This document shows, in pieces, positions 55,617 to 64,000 of a DNA stretch of 64,000 nucleotides. Where the stretch lies: positions 1,075,001 through 1,139,000 of the forward strand of contig NZ_OX636706.1 of assembly GCF_951793255.1 (NCBI RefSeq). Reading direction: 5' to 3'. Numbering within the stretch: position 1 is the first letter of the stretch; each line of letters opens with the position of its first letter. Source of the DNA: Desulfovibrio piger (GTDB lineage Bacteria > Desulfobacterota > Desulfovibrionia > Desulfovibrionales > Desulfovibrionaceae). Position numbers and translations under genes: made by a program. The notes under the pieces are model-generated. The model was not told where the DNA came from, made no database searches, and saw only the letters and a program-made list of their open reading frames with translations.

Positions 55617-56804
55617 ATGGAAAGACAGGCCGATTGGCGACAGGAAAAAGCACAGGCGCTGGCCCGTGCCCGTGTGGTGGTCATCAAGGTGGGCAGTGCG
55701 GTATTGACCGATGCCCAGGGGCTGAGCACGCCCGTGCTGGAAAGCCTGGCCCGTCAGATGGCCGCCCTGCGCACCGCGCCGGACGGGCATGAGCGCCGTC
55801 TGGTGCTGGTCTCTTCCGGGGCCGTGGCGGCCGGTCGCGCCGTCCTGCGCGCCCACGGCCACAGCGGCGAGACCTCCGGCCTGTCCGCCCGCCAGGCGGC
55901 TGCCGCCGTGGGACAGGGCCAGCTCATGCGCGCCTGGGACGAGGTCTTCCGGGCCTATGATTTCCCCACCTCGCAGGTGCTGCTCACCCGTGACGACCTG
56001 CGCGCCCGCCAGCGTTTCCTCAATGCCCGCAACACCTTCGCCGAGCTCATGGACTGGGGCGTGCTGCCCATCGTCAACGAGAACGACACGGTCTCGGTCA
56101 GCGAGCTGAAATTCGGCGACAACGACTGTCTGGCCAGCCTGCTGGTCAACCTCATCGGTGCCGACCTCTACATCAACCTGACCTCGGCCCCGGGCGTCTA
56201 CGCGGCCAATCCGCAGGAAGTGCCCGACGCGGGCATCCTGGAATGCGTGGAGGACGTGGCGGGCCTCGATCTGGGCCGCATGTGCGGCGGCAAGACCAGC
56301 GTGGGCACCGGCGGCATGTACTCCAAGCTGCAGGCCGCGCGCCGCGCCGCCCAGCTGGGCGTGCCCACCCTCATCCTGCCCGGTCGCGAAACGGACGTGC
56401 TGGCGCGCGCCTTTGCCGGTGAGGCCGTGGGCACCTGGGTCCGTCCCGAGGAACACGCCATCCCGCGGCGCAAGTTCTGGCTGGCCTACCAGTCCGATCC
56501 GGCGGGCACGGTGCTGGTGGATGCCGGTGCGGCCGAGGCCCTGCTCAGCAAGGGCAGCAGCCTGCTGCCCGGCGGTGTGCGTCAGGTGCTGGGCAATTTT
56601 CAGAAGGGCGCGCTGGTGCGTGTGGCCCGTCTGGGCGAAAGCGACGGCCACGCCAGCCTGGGCGTGGGCCTGTCCAATTACAGCGCGGCGGACCTGCGCA
56701 AGATCATGGGCCTGCGGCGCCATGAGGTGGCCGCCATCCTGGGCGATGCCCACTATCCCGAGGTCATCCATCGCGACAACCTGCTCATGGATGCCGCCAT
56801 CTAG
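55617..56804 (+). CDS. proB: Glutamate 5-kinase
   Basis: First step of proline synthesis, 395 residues: amino-acid kinase domain (VVVIKVGSAVLTD, VSSGAVAAGRAVL, LPIVNENDTVSVSELKFGDND, SVGTGGMYSKLQAA) and a C-terminal PUA domain (about 295-375, GTVLVDAGAAEALLSKGSSLLPGG). The proA partner is not adjacent. ATG at 55617; TTAGGAGCGATC upstream. Confidence 0.96.
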   Translation: MERQADWRQEKAQALARARVVVIKVGSAVLTDAQGLSTPVLESLARQMAALRTAPDGHERRLVLVSSGAVAAGRAVLRAHGHSGETSGLSARQAAAAVGQGQLMRAWDEVFRAYDFPTSQVLLTRDDLRARQRFLNARNTFAELMDWGVLPIVNENDTVSVSELKFGDNDCLASLLVNLIGADLYINLTSAPGVYAANPQEVPDAGILECVEDVAGLDLGRMCGGKTSVGTGGMYSKLQAARRAAQLGVPTLILPGRETDVLARAFAGEAVGTWVRPEEHAIPRRKFWLAYQSDPAGTVLVDAGAAEALLSKGSSLLPGGVRQVLGNFQKGALVRVARLGESDGHASLGVGLSNYSAADLRKIMGLRRHEVAAILGDAHYPEVIHRDNLLMDAAI

Positions 56805-56952
56805 GCAGCAGCGTTTGCCGGGCGGCAGGGCGTATCCGTAGGGCATGCAGCGCTGAAGAGCGGGGCTTGGCCCGACGGCGGGAGCCGGAGCGGCTTCCCT
56901 CCTTGGGCGGAGGAGCCCGGAAGACGGGCAGATCCTTAGGAGTTGGTGAGCG

Positions 56953-57516
56953 ATGGTCATATTGATCGCAGGGGAGAGCCATACGGGAAAGACCCTGCTG
57001 GCGCAGAAGCTGCTGGAGGCATACCGCTATCCCTGCCTGTCGCTGGATCACCTGAAGATGGGGCTCATCAGGAGCGGCCAGTGCGCGCTGTCTCCTGAAA
57101 GCGATGGTGCCGAGCTCACACGCTACCTGTGGCCCATCGTCAGGGAGATGATCAAGACATGCATAGAGAACCGCGAGAACATGATCATCGAGGGATGCTA
57201 TATCCCCTTTGGCTGGGAAAATGATTTCCCGGACGAGTACAGAAAAGAAATCGCCTATGTCTGCCTCGTGTTCAGCGAGGGCTACATCAAAGAACGATAT
57301 GCGGACATAGCCAGATATGAAAGCGTGATCGAAAACAGGAAAGAAGCATGTCCTGCGCCTGAGAGCCTGCTTGAGGGAAATCGGCGCAATTTGCGGCAGT
57401 GCATCCTGCATTCCTATAAGTACATTCTGATGGACAAAGACTATGCCCTGGATATCGAAATGATACGGCGGCTCCTGCATACGGCAGCGCCCAAGGCCGA
57501 TGCCGTTGCGGGATAA
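56953..57516 (+). CDS. P-loop kinase-like protein, possibly acquired
   Basis: 187 residues. Walker A GESHTGKTLL (7-16), an LSLDHLKMGLI segment typical of small-molecule kinases, an IIEGCYIPFGW motif and RYADIARYESVIENRKE. The fold is that of adenylate-kinase-like/2-phosphoglycerate-kinase-like proteins. Its richness in Ile, Lys, Tyr and Glu and lower third-position GC differ from the neighbours, pointing to a lower-GC origin. ATG with AGGAGTTGGTGAGCG upstream. Substrate unknown. Confidence 0.75.
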   Translation: MVILIAGESHTGKTLLAQKLLEAYRYPCLSLDHLKMGLIRSGQCALSPESDGAELTRYLWPIVREMIKTCIENRENMIIEGCYIPFGWENDFPDEYRKEIAYVCLVFSEGYIKERYADIARYESVIENRKEACPAPESLLEGNRRNLRQCILHSYKYILMDKDYALDIEMIRRLLHTAAPKADAVAG

Positions 57517-57603
57517 TGAAGTCTTTTTCCCGTGCGCCTGCCCCAGCAGGCAGGGCATAGAGGCATCCTGCAATCCACTGCTCTCTGTCATCAAGGAGGG
57601 ACC

Positions 57604-58101
57604 ATGTCCGGCAAAACAACTGTCATGAAACCCGGTGCGGCCATCGCCGCCTGCTTCGGCAAATTCGCCCGCTGCTACGGTCGCAGCTGCCGGGCCGAGT
57701 TCATCTGGTTCCTGCTGTTCTTCCTGGTGCTGGGGGCGCTGGCCGTGTGGTTCACCTCGCCCATGATCGTGGGCATGCTCTGGGCCCTGCTGATGATCCC
57801 GCTCAGCTCCGTGGGCATCCGCCGTCTGCACGACCTGAACCTGCCCGGCGGCATCTGGACGGTCTGGCTGACCATCACCGTCATCCTGCCCATGTTCGGC
57901 CTTTCCAACTACATGAACAATGAAGGGCATTTGTCGGACTACATGCTCTATCTGCACTATGCCTGGCTGTTCGTCACCGGTACCTTGCTGCTTTTCCTCT
58001 GCTTCGCCAGCGGTCAGGAAGGCCCCAACAAGTACGGTCCGGCGCCGTGCGTGAAGGCCGCCGTCGCTGCGGACGAGGAAAAAACGGCCAAGGAAGACTA
58101 A
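57604..58101 (+). CDS. DUF805 membrane protein
   Basis: 165 residues. The signature CYGRSCRAEFIWFLLFF with four membrane helices and SVGIRRLHDLNLPGG (the RRLHD motif) define DUF805, a family of inner-membrane proteins without known function. The charged C-terminal tail (AADEEKTAKED) is cytoplasmic. ATG at 57604 with GGAGG 4 nt upstream. Followed by a terminator. Confidence 0.87.
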   Translation: MSGKTTVMKPGAAIAACFGKFARCYGRSCRAEFIWFLLFFLVLGALAVWFTSPMIVGMLWALLMIPLSSVGIRRLHDLNLPGGIWTVWLTITVILPMFGLSNYMNNEGHLSDYMLYLHYAWLFVTGTLLLFLCFASGQEGPNKYGPAPCVKAAVAADEEKTAKED

Positions 58102-58135
58102 CCATCTTTTCCTGTTCGATACATTACATGATGAA

Positions 58136-58160
58136 GCGGAGCCCTCGGGCTCCGCTTTTT
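58136..58160 (+). terminator. Intrinsic terminator after the DUF805 gene
   Basis: GCGGAGCC - CTC - GGGCTCCGC followed by TTTTTT. Confidence 0.85.
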
Positions 58161-58287
58161 TCATGGCGCACGGGGCGGCCCTAAAGAGGCCCCGCATCTT
58201 TGTGCGAGCTCTTCATATCCGCAATGGCCGGGCTGCCCCATGAGCGGCCATCCGTCATCTTGCGCATCGACTTTTTTGCCTGTCATC

Positions 58288-58326
58288 AAAAAAGGCCCGC
58301 GGCCCGCCATCTGGCGGGACGTGGGC
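58288..58326 (-). terminator. Intrinsic terminator of the kor operon
   Basis: Minus strand: GGCCCACGTCCCGCC - AGAT - GGCGGGCCGCGGGCC, followed by TTTTTTGATG. It lies past the repeat at 58332-58411. Confidence 0.8.
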
Positions 58327-58331
58327 CTTGG

Positions 58332-58411
58332 TAAAGCGCGCTGGGGAGGGATGGGGGTACGGGGGAAGGGGACACCTCTCGCGCCAGCAGAGGGGGCCCC
58401 TTCCCCCGTCC
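58332..58411 (-). repeat. Dispersed palindromic repeat, GCTNGCGC-loop subfamily
   Basis: Minus strand: ACGGGGGAAGGGGCCCCCTC, loop TGCTGGCGCGAG, return stem, tail ending CTCCCCAGCGCGCTTTACC. Starts 7 nt after the korC stop and is oriented with it. Confidence 0.75.
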
Positions 58412-58417
58412 AGTTCG

Positions 58418-58957
58418 TTACGCGAAGTCGTAGCCGGCCTGCAGGGCCTTGGCGTTGACCGGGATCAGTTTGGCGTAGTGGGCGCTGACCACGCGGTTGA
58501 GGGCTTCCTGCACGGCTTCCAGGGGCAGGGCGCCGGTGGCCTTGATCCAGGCGCCCAGGGCCACCATGTTGGCCAGTTTCACATTGCCCAGTTCGTGGGC
58601 GATGTCGTTGACCGGGATGTAGACCGTGCGGTGCTTGCCGTCCAGCAGGCCTTCGGAGATGAGCGAGGCGTTGACGATCTGCACGCCGTCGGGATGCAGC
58701 CGGGGCTGGAACTTGGCCAGCGAGGGCTCGTTGAGCACGATGATGGAGCGGGGCGTGTTGACCAGGGGCGAACCCACGGGATGCTCGTCCAGCACCACGG
58801 TGCAGTTGGCGGTACCGCCGCGCATCTCGGCGCCGTAGACCGGGATGAAGCTCACTTCGAGGCCGTGTTCCATACCGGCCTGGGCCAGCAGGTTGCCGAT
58901 GAGCATGACGCCCTGGCCGCCGAAACCGGCGATGATGACGTCCTGATACTTAGCCAT
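58418..58957 (-). CDS. korC: 2-oxoacid:ferredoxin oxidoreductase, gamma subunit
   Basis: 179 residues, pyruvate-ferredoxin-oxidoreductase gamma type: IIAGFGGQGVMLIGNLLAQA at the start, then SFIPVYGAEMRGGTANC. Forms the catalytic complex with alpha and beta. Its start overlaps the beta-subunit end by 8 nt. Last gene of the korDABC operon; the order and the four separate subunits match the 2-oxoglutarate enzyme (OorDABC), while a branched-chain 2-oxoacid enzyme remains possible. Confidence 0.9.
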   Translation of the reverse strand: MAKYQDVIIAGFGGQGVMLIGNLLAQAGMEHGLEVSFIPVYGAEMRGGTANCTVVLDEHPVGSPLVNTPRSIIVLNEPSLAKFQPRLHPDGVQIVNASLISEGLLDGKHRTVYIPVNDIAHELGNVKLANMVALGAWIKATGALPLEAVQEALNRVVSAHYAKLIPVNAKALQAGYDFA

Positions 58958-59765
58958 GCTGCACCTCGCTTTCGGCCGGGGCGGTCACGTCTTTGTACAC
59001 GCCCAGAGGGAATACAGGGATCATGGCCTCGCTGATGCGCTTGTTGGCGCTGACGGGGTCCATATGCCAGTTGGTGGGGCAGCCGGAGAGCAGCTCCACG
59101 AAGCCGAAGCCCAGGCCCTGCAGCTGTACTTCGAAGGCCTTGCGCAGGGCCTTCTTGGCCGCGCGCACATGCTTGACGCTGTCCAGGGCGCAGCGTTCGG
59201 AATAGGCCACGCCCGAGAGCTGGGCCATGAGCTCGGCCATGCGGATGGGGCCGCCTTCGTGGCGGGCCATGTCGCGGCCGCGGGGGCTGGTGGTGGTCTT
59301 CTGGCCCAGCAGGGTGGTGGGGGCCATCTGGCCGCCGGTCATGCCGTAGACGGTGTTGTTGATGAAGATGCCGGTGATGAGTTCGCCGCGGTTGGCCGCG
59401 TGGATGGACTCGGCCAGACCGATGGCGCCCATGTCGCCGTCGCCCTGATAGGTGAAGACAACGCTTTCGGGGCGGGCACGGCGCACGCCGGTGGCCACGG
59501 CGCAGGCACGGCCGTGGGGGGCTTCGAGGCCGTCCACGTTGAAGTAGTCGTAAGTGAAGGTGGCGCAGCCCACGGAGGCCACCAGGATGGTCCTGTCGGC
59601 CACGCCCAGCTCGTGCAGCACCTCGCTCACCAGGCGGTGGGCGATGCCGTGGTGGCAGCCGGGGCAGTAGTGGGTCACGCGCTCGTTGAGCACGGGATTG
59701 GTGTCGAAGACCAGGGTCTCGCCATCCTGGGGCACAAGGGCCTGTTCAAGTTCGTGCGCGTGCAT
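58950..59765 (-). CDS. korB: 2-oxoacid:ferredoxin oxidoreductase, beta subunit (TPP-binding)
   Basis: 271 residues carrying the thiamine diphosphate site: YCPGCHHGIAHRL at the start (first Cys of the cluster), VGCATFTY, GDGDMGAIG and FINNTVYGMTGGQM, the usual GDG...N...TGGQ order. Ends with YKDV. ATG at 59765 with AAGGAG 7 nt upstream, 1 nt before the alpha stop. Confidence 0.93.
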   Translation of the reverse strand: MHAHELEQALVPQDGETLVFDTNPVLNERVTHYCPGCHHGIAHRLVSEVLHELGVADRTILVASVGCATFTYDYFNVDGLEAPHGRACAVATGVRRARPESVVFTYQGDGDMGAIGLAESIHAANRGELITGIFINNTVYGMTGGQMAPTTLLGQKTTTSPRGRDMARHEGGPIRMAELMAQLSGVAYSERCALDSVKHVRAAKKALRKAFEVQLQGLGFGFVELLSGCPTNWHMDPVSANKRISEAMIPVFPLGVYKDVTAPAESEVQHG

Positions 59766-59766
59766 C

Positions 59767-60855
59767 TTAGTTCTCCTTGCAGGCCTGACGGATGGGATCT
59801 TCCAGGGCATCGGCGCCGATGAACAGGCCGGGCATGACGCCGTGCCAGTCCACCTTGGCGTTCTCGCCCATCAGGGACAGGCGCACATCTTCCACCATCT
59901 GGCCGGTGTTCTGTTCGATGACCAGGAAGCGGCGGCCCGGAGCCAGGGCGCGCAGGGCGTCGGCCGGGAAGGGATAGAGCGTCTTGGGACGGAACAGGCC
60001 CGCCTTGAGGCCTTCTTCGCGCAGCTTGCGGATGGCGCTGCGGGCGATGCGGGCCATGGAGCCGAAGGCCACCACCACGAGTTCGGCGTCGTCGGTGTTC
60101 CAGCATTCGGCGCAGGCTTCGGCCTGCATGGCGGCGTACTTTTCCATGAGCAGGCGGTTGCGGGCGGCCAGGGCGCCTTCGGCCAGGTACACGGACTTGA
60201 GCAGACGGGGCTTGGCGCCGGGGCCGCGCTTGCCGTAGCCTTCCATGCGCCAGGGCGCGGCCAGTTCGGCCAGGGCCTCGGGGCTCAGGGCGTCGGCCGG
60301 GGGCTGACGGCGCACGGGCTCCTTGATCTGGGCCACGATGGCGTCACCCAGCAGCATGACCGGGTTGGCGTACTTGAAGGCCAGAGCGAAGGCGCGGAAC
60401 ATCATGTCGTAGCATTCCTGCGCGGTGGAGGGGGCCAGCACCAGGTTGCGGTGGTCGCCGTGACCGCCGCCCTTGACGGCCTGGAAGTAGTCGCCCTGCG
60501 AGGGACCGATATCGCCCAGGCCCGGGCCGCCGCGTTCCATATTGACGATGACGGCCGGGATATGGCTGCCCGCCATGTAGGAGATGCCTTCCTGCATCAG
60601 CGAGATGCCGCAGCTGGACGAAGAGGTCATGGCCGGGATGCCGCAGGCGCCGGCGCCCAGCAGCATGTTGATGGCGGCCACTTCGCTTTCGGCCTGCACG
60701 AACTGGCCGCCGCATTCGGGCAGCCGGAGGGACATGGTCTCGGGGATCTCGTTCTGCGGCGTGATGGGATAGCCGAAATAGCAGCGGCAGCCGGCGTCCA
60801 GGGCGCCAAAGGCCACAGCTTCATTGCCCTTGATGAGAATGCGGTCGTGACTCAT
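59767..60855 (-). CDS. korA: 2-oxoacid:ferredoxin oxidoreductase, alpha subunit
   Basis: 362 residues: KGNEAVAFGALDAGCRCYFGYPITPQ start typical of alpha subunits, AESEVAAINMLLGAGACG, TSSSSCGISLMQEGI, GGPGLGDIGPSQGD, and a C-terminal transketolase-like region (VAFGSMARIARSAI, FLVIEQNTGQM). ATG at 60855 overlaps the stop of the ferredoxin subunit (ATGA). Confidence 0.93.
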   Translation of the reverse strand: MSHDRILIKGNEAVAFGALDAGCRCYFGYPITPQNEIPETMSLRLPECGGQFVQAESEVAAINMLLGAGACGIPAMTSSSSCGISLMQEGISYMAGSHIPAVIVNMERGGPGLGDIGPSQGDYFQAVKGGGHGDHRNLVLAPSTAQECYDMMFRAFALAFKYANPVMLLGDAIVAQIKEPVRRQPPADALSPEALAELAAPWRMEGYGKRGPGAKPRLLKSVYLAEGALAARNRLLMEKYAAMQAEACAECWNTDDAELVVVAFGSMARIARSAIRKLREEGLKAGLFRPKTLYPFPADALRALAPGRRFLVIEQNTGQMVEDVRLSLMGENAKVDWHGVMPGLFIGADALEDPIRQACKEN

Positions 60856-61073
60856 GCGGTCTTCTCCGTTTTTTTGGATTTGAAGACACGGATGGCCACG
60901 TCCGGGCACATGAGCGCACAGGAGGCGCAGCCCGTACAGCGGCCTTCGGTTTCCATCACCTCATAGCCCTGGCGGTTGAACCGTCCCGAGGGGCGAATGA
61001 TGTGCGCCGGGCAGACCGTTACACACAGGCCGCAGCCTTTGCAGCGTTCTTCCAGAAAAACAATTCGCGACAT
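60852..61073 (-). CDS. korD: 2-oxoacid:ferredoxin oxidoreductase, delta subunit (2x[4Fe-4S])
   Basis: 73 residues with two Cys motifs: CKGCGLCVTVCP near 11-22 and CTGCASCALMCP near 46-57, a small bacterial ferredoxin fold. It carries electrons to external ferredoxin. First gene of the operon; ATG at 61073 with AGGGGAAC 8 nt upstream. Confidence 0.92.
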   Translation of the reverse strand: MSRIVFLEERCKGCGLCVTVCPAHIIRPSGRFNRQGYEVMETEGRCTGCASCALMCPDVAIRVFKSKKTEKTA

Positions 61074-61228
61074 GCTGTTCCCCTGATCGATACAGATTGC
61101 ACATGGCGCGGCATCCTGCCACAGGGTGCCGCACCATGCGGTGTTGACACTTATCATGCCCCGAAGGGCCGGTTGCGGATGCGTCCGGCTCCGTCCGTAC
61201 CGGAAAGCCGGGCAGCCGCAAAAAACGC

Positions 61229-62341
61229 CTACCGGATGAGCATGGCATCCCCGTAGGAGAAGAAGCGGTAGCCTTCCTTCACGGCCTCCTGATAGGCTTC
61301 CAGGATGCGTTTGCGGCCCGCGAAGGCCGAGACCAGCATCAGCAGGGAGGACTCGGGCAGGTGGAAATTGGTGATGATCCCGTCCACCACGCGGAAGGGA
61401 CGGCCGGGGTAGAGGAAGATGTCCGTCCAGCCGGCAAAGGGCTGGGCACGGCCGCAGACCTGGGCCACGCCTTCCAGCGTGCGCACCGAGGTGGTGCCCA
61501 CGGCGATGACGGGCCGGTGCCGGGCCTTGGCCTCGGCGATGGCGTTGGCCGTCTCTTCGGGCAGTTCCACGTATTCCCGGTGCATCTGGTGGTTGCGGAT
61601 GTCTTCGCAGCGCACGGGGCTGAAGGTGCCGTAGCCCACATAGAGCGTCACTTCGGCCCACTGGAAGCCGCGCCGGCGCAGGGTCTCGCGCAGCTCGTCG
61701 GTAAAGTGCAGGCCCGCCGTGGGCGCGGCCACGGAACCGGTCTTCTCCTCGCGGGAGTAGATGGTCTGGTAACGGCTGAAATCTTCTTCGGCGTCGGAAC
61801 GCTTGATGTAGGGCGGCAGGGGGATGTGCCCGGTGGCGGCAAAGGCGTCGGCCACGTCGCCCTTCCAGCACATGCGCACACGCCGGTGGCCGAAGGTGCC
61901 GCATTCAAGGATGGTCACGCTGATGCCCGCGCCGAAGTGCAGGGTCTCGCCTTCGCGCACGCTGCCCCCGGAACGGACCAGGCCGTTGACCTCGGCGCTC
62001 CAGGTGTCCTCACGGCCCTTGACGGGCGTGGCGGCGGCCCGCACCAGCGGCAGGGGCGTCAGCAGTAGGAATTCCACCTTGCCGCCGGTACTGCGGCTGC
62101 CCAGCAGGCGGGCCTGCAGCACGCGGGAGTTGTTGGCCACCAGCAGGGAGCCTTCGGGCAGGCAGTCCGGCAGGTCGCTGAACATGTGGTGCTCCAGGTC
62201 CAGGGCGCCGTTGCGGCGCATGGTCAGCAGGCGCGACGTGCCCCGCTGCTCCGGCGGATACTGGGCTATCTGCTCCTGAGGCAGCTCGTAGGTATAGTTT
62301 TGCAGCAGAAAATCATCTTCGGAAACGAAAACAGGCGGCAT
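61229..62341 (-). CDS. queA: S-adenosylmethionine:tRNA ribosyltransferase-isomerase
   Basis: Converts preQ1 in tRNA to epoxyqueuosine. 370 residues with YELPQEQIAQYP at the start, LLVANNSRVLQARL, HIPLPPYIKR, GSVAAPTAGLHFT, VGTTSVRTLEG and TNFHLPESSLLMLVSAF, the complete QueA series. ATG at 62341 with AAGGA 8 nt upstream. The start region is divergent from the lipoprotein gene. Confidence 0.96.
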   Translation of the reverse strand: MPPVFVSEDDFLLQNYTYELPQEQIAQYPPEQRGTSRLLTMRRNGALDLEHHMFSDLPDCLPEGSLLVANNSRVLQARLLGSRSTGGKVEFLLLTPLPLVRAAATPVKGREDTWSAEVNGLVRSGGSVREGETLHFGAGISVTILECGTFGHRRVRMCWKGDVADAFAATGHIPLPPYIKRSDAEEDFSRYQTIYSREEKTGSVAAPTAGLHFTDELRETLRRRGFQWAEVTLYVGYGTFSPVRCEDIRNHQMHREYVELPEETANAIAEAKARHRPVIAVGTTSVRTLEGVAQVCGRAQPFAGWTDIFLYPGRPFRVVDGIITNFHLPESSLLMLVSAFAGRKRILEAYQEAVKEGYRFFSYGDAMLIR

Positions 62342-62546
62342 GGGTCTTTTCCTTCACTTCTCTTCGGGCCGCGTGGCGGCCGCAACATCTGCCGTCGGAC
62401 AGGGCCGGGCGATGCCGTTTTCCATGCCCGCCCCGCAGGGGGAGGGGCAGCCGGGCAGCCGGAGAGACGCTTGTCAGTCCGTGCCGGAGAGGCTATCCTT
62501 TTCGGGCTGTCCGGCCTTCCGGACGACAGTTGAAGGAGTATAGCCA

Positions 62547-63215
62547 ATGCGACGCCTACTTGTCACCTTGATCCTTGGGGTCTTCCTGGCCAGCGCCGCC
62601 GGTTGCGCGGACCTGGGCATCAGCAACCCCTTTGAATCCACGCCGACCGCCGCAAACAGCCAGCTTTTGGGCATCAGTCTGCCTGCGGGCATGGAACTTT
62701 CCACGCAGCACTGCGCCCGCACCACCGGCAGCGACGGCCAGCCCCAGGGCATGGAGACCGCGTACGGTCAGGCCGACCGGATGCAGGTGGCGCAGAGCCT
62801 GTTCAACAACATGCAGGGGGCGGGCTGGAACGTGCGCATGAGCCTGCGCAAGGCCGACCGCATCATGCTGGCCTTTGAGAACGGCAACCGTCTTGCCGTG
62901 ATCAGCCTGTATTCGCAGACGGTCTACAGCTGCGTGGCCGAGATCTGGGTCTCGGAAAAGATGGCCGACGGTTCCTCCCTGAACCTCCTGCCCCTGCGCG
63001 GTGAGGGCGGCCAGAACAGCGGCGGTTTCGGCGGCTTTGGCGGCAGCTCCGACGGTGTTTCCGGCGGCGGCTTCGAAAGCAACGGCCCCGCCACGGGCGG
63101 CGGTTTCGAGACGCCCGACGGCGGCAGCACGCCGCCTCCGGTGGGCAACAGCGGGGGCTGGGGCTCCTCTTCGGGCGGCAGCAGCGGCAGCGGTCTGCAG
63201 GAGCGTCTGCTGTGA
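62547..63215 (+). CDS. Probable lipoprotein with Gly/Ser-rich tail
   Basis: 222 residues. Signal MRRLLVTLILGVFLASAAGC with a lipobox-like SAAGC, so Cys20 would be lipidated. The ordered part (30-150, LGISLPAGMEL, MQVAQSLFNNMQGAG) resembles a small alpha/beta domain of unknown role; residues 152-220 are low-complexity Gly/Ser/Phe repeats (GGFGGFGGSSDG) ending near LQERLL. ATG with GAAGGAG 8 nt upstream; the coaBC GTG overlaps its stop. Confidence 0.75.
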   Translation: MRRLLVTLILGVFLASAAGCADLGISNPFESTPTAANSQLLGISLPAGMELSTQHCARTTGSDGQPQGMETAYGQADRMQVAQSLFNNMQGAGWNVRMSLRKADRIMLAFENGNRLAVISLYSQTVYSCVAEIWVSEKMADGSSLNLLPLRGEGGQNSGGFGGFGGSSDGVSGGGFESNGPATGGGFETPDGGSTPPPVGNSGGWGSSSGGSSGSGLQERLL

Positions 63216-64000
63216 GCGCGTCGCCCTTCCACAACAGCCGCCGTTTCGCGGGCAAGCGTCTGCATCTGGGCGTGTGCGGCTCCATCGCCTGCTACAAGGC
63301 GCTGGATCTGCTGCGCGCCCTGCACGCCCTGGACATCCACGTTTCCGTCACCCTCACCGACGGCGCGCGCCGTTTCGTGACGCCCCTGCTTTTCGAGGCC
63401 CTGGGCGCCATGCCGGTCTATGGCCGCATGTTCGAGGGCGACGAGGTCTTCGATCATCTGGAGCCGGGCCAGCGGGCCCAGGCCATGCTGGTGGCCCCGG
63501 CCTCGGCCGATGCCCTGTCGCGTCTGGCGGCCGGAGCGGCGTCGGACATGCTCTCGGCGCAGGCGCTGGCCTTTGACGGGCCGCTGGTGGTGGCCCCGGC
63601 CATGAACCCGCGCATGTGGCGGCACCCGGCCACCCAGGACAATGTGGCCACCCTGCGGCGGCGCGGGGCCCGGGTCGTCGTGCCCGGCTGCGGCGGCACG
63701 GCCTGCGGCGATACCGGCCAGGGCCGTCTGGCCCCGGTGGAGGATCTTTTTCTGGCCGCCCTGCGTGCCCTTTCGCCGCAGGACATGGCGGGACAGCGCG
63801 TCATGCTGACTATGGGCCCCACCCGCGAAAAGTGGGACGGCGTGCGCTACTGGACCAATCCCAGCAGCGGCACCATGGGTGCGGCGCTGGCCACCTCCGC
63901 CTGGCTGCGCGGGGCCGAGGTCACGGCCGTGTGCGGGCCCGGCTGCCCCGACCTGCCCGCCGGGGTGGAGCGCATCGGCGTGGGCAGTGCCCGCGAGATG
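63212..64000 (+). CDS. coaBC: Phosphopantothenoylcysteine decarboxylase/synthetase (3' end outside window)
   Basis: First about 263 residues of the bifunctional coenzyme A enzyme (CoaBC/Dfp). The CoaC part has VCGSIACYKALDLL, TDGARRFVTPLLFEAL, VAPASADALSRLAAGAASD and the substrate-clamp VAPAMNPRMW near 128-138; the CoaB part starts at VMLTMGPTREKWDGVRYWTN. The GTG at 63212 has AGGAG 8 nt upstream and overlaps the lipoprotein stop (GTGA). Confidence 0.95.
   Translation, partial: MSASPFHNSRRFAGKRLHLGVCGSIACYKALDLLRALHALDIHVSVTLTDGARRFVTPLLFEALGAMPVYGRMFEGDEVFDHLEPGQRAQAMLVAPASADALSRLAAGAASDMLSAQALAFDGPLVVAPAMNPRMWRHPATQDNVATLRRRGARVVVPGCGGTACGDTGQGRLAPVEDLFLAALRALSPQDMAGQRVMLTMGPTREKWDGVRYWTNPSSGTMGAALATSAWLRGAEVTAVCGPGCPDLPAGVERIGVGSAREM

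Larger units (their letters stand above)
58102..58417. other. Intergenic region DUF805 - korC
   Basis: No gene seen. It holds a terminator for each converging transcript and a palindromic repeat (58332-58411). Confidence 0.6.

Overview
The window looks like a chromosomal segment of a GC-rich sulfate-reducing bacterium of the Desulfovibrio group (Desulfovibrionaceae). The reasons are an F-type ATP synthase split into two loci (atpF'-F-H-A... at the left edge, atpZ-I-B-E near 49-50 kb), a CobA-HemD fusion, a Rex regulator, a 2-oxoacid:ferredoxin oxidoreductase of DABC layout, a stand-alone AICAR transformylase and an E. coli-like AroL. Species cannot be fixed by eye; a gut Desulfovibrio such as D. 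piger would fit. No rRNA, tRNA, CRISPR array, prophage or plasmid genes were seen. The region is almost entirely core genome, with one insertion sequence.

Layout. 1-2.9 kb: ATP synthase b', b, delta and alpha genes on the minus strand. 3.1-12.98 kb: minus-strand run with a glycosyltransferase, aroL, an M24 aminopeptidase, mutT, an ABC-F ATPase, an SDR epimerase, a GNAT-type acyltransferase, pyrD and pyrK, the genes from mutT to the GNAT joined by ATGA overlaps. 13.4-24 kb: plus strand with asd, a class IV aminotransferase, a TtuA-like tRNA thiolase, a helicase-exonuclease fusion, an AbgA-like hydrolase and ggt. 24.3-28.9 kb: minus strand with panB, purN, cobA-hemD and pepA. 29-31.4 kb: hemW and an intact IS30-family element. 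31.8-42.3 kb: asnS, a secreted protein, holB, purA, then three genes (LicC-LicA fusion, CDP-glycerol-type glycerophosphotransferase, YidC-like/alkaline-phosphatase-superfamily fusion) that look like a surface phosphodiester system. 42.6-50.5 kb: AICAR transformylase, cbiA, nitroreductase, rex, atpE-B-I-Z. 50.8-58.1 kb: a RumA-type methyltransferase, rplU-rpmA-obgE, a secreted protein, proB, a P-loop kinase and a DUF805 protein. 58.4-64 kb: korC-B-A-D, queA, a lipoprotein and the start of coaBC.

Points that stand out: (1) the three-gene surface cluster, above all the single polypeptide joining a YidC/Oxa1-type domain to a phosphotransferase domain; (2) a MrfA-type helicase fused to its partner exonuclease MrfB; (3) a dispersed family of long palindromes with a conserved one-sided tail, placed mostly just after stop codons and oriented with the upstream gene, in two subfamilies where loop and tail types co-vary; (4) the IS30 element, which sits exactly in the loop of one of those palindromes; (5) Rex-box-like sites near both atp promoters, in a window that also encodes Rex.

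Starts were chosen from Shine-Dalgarno spacing and family alignment from memory; several genes appear to use TTG or GTG. All functional names rest on motif recognition by eye, not on searches.
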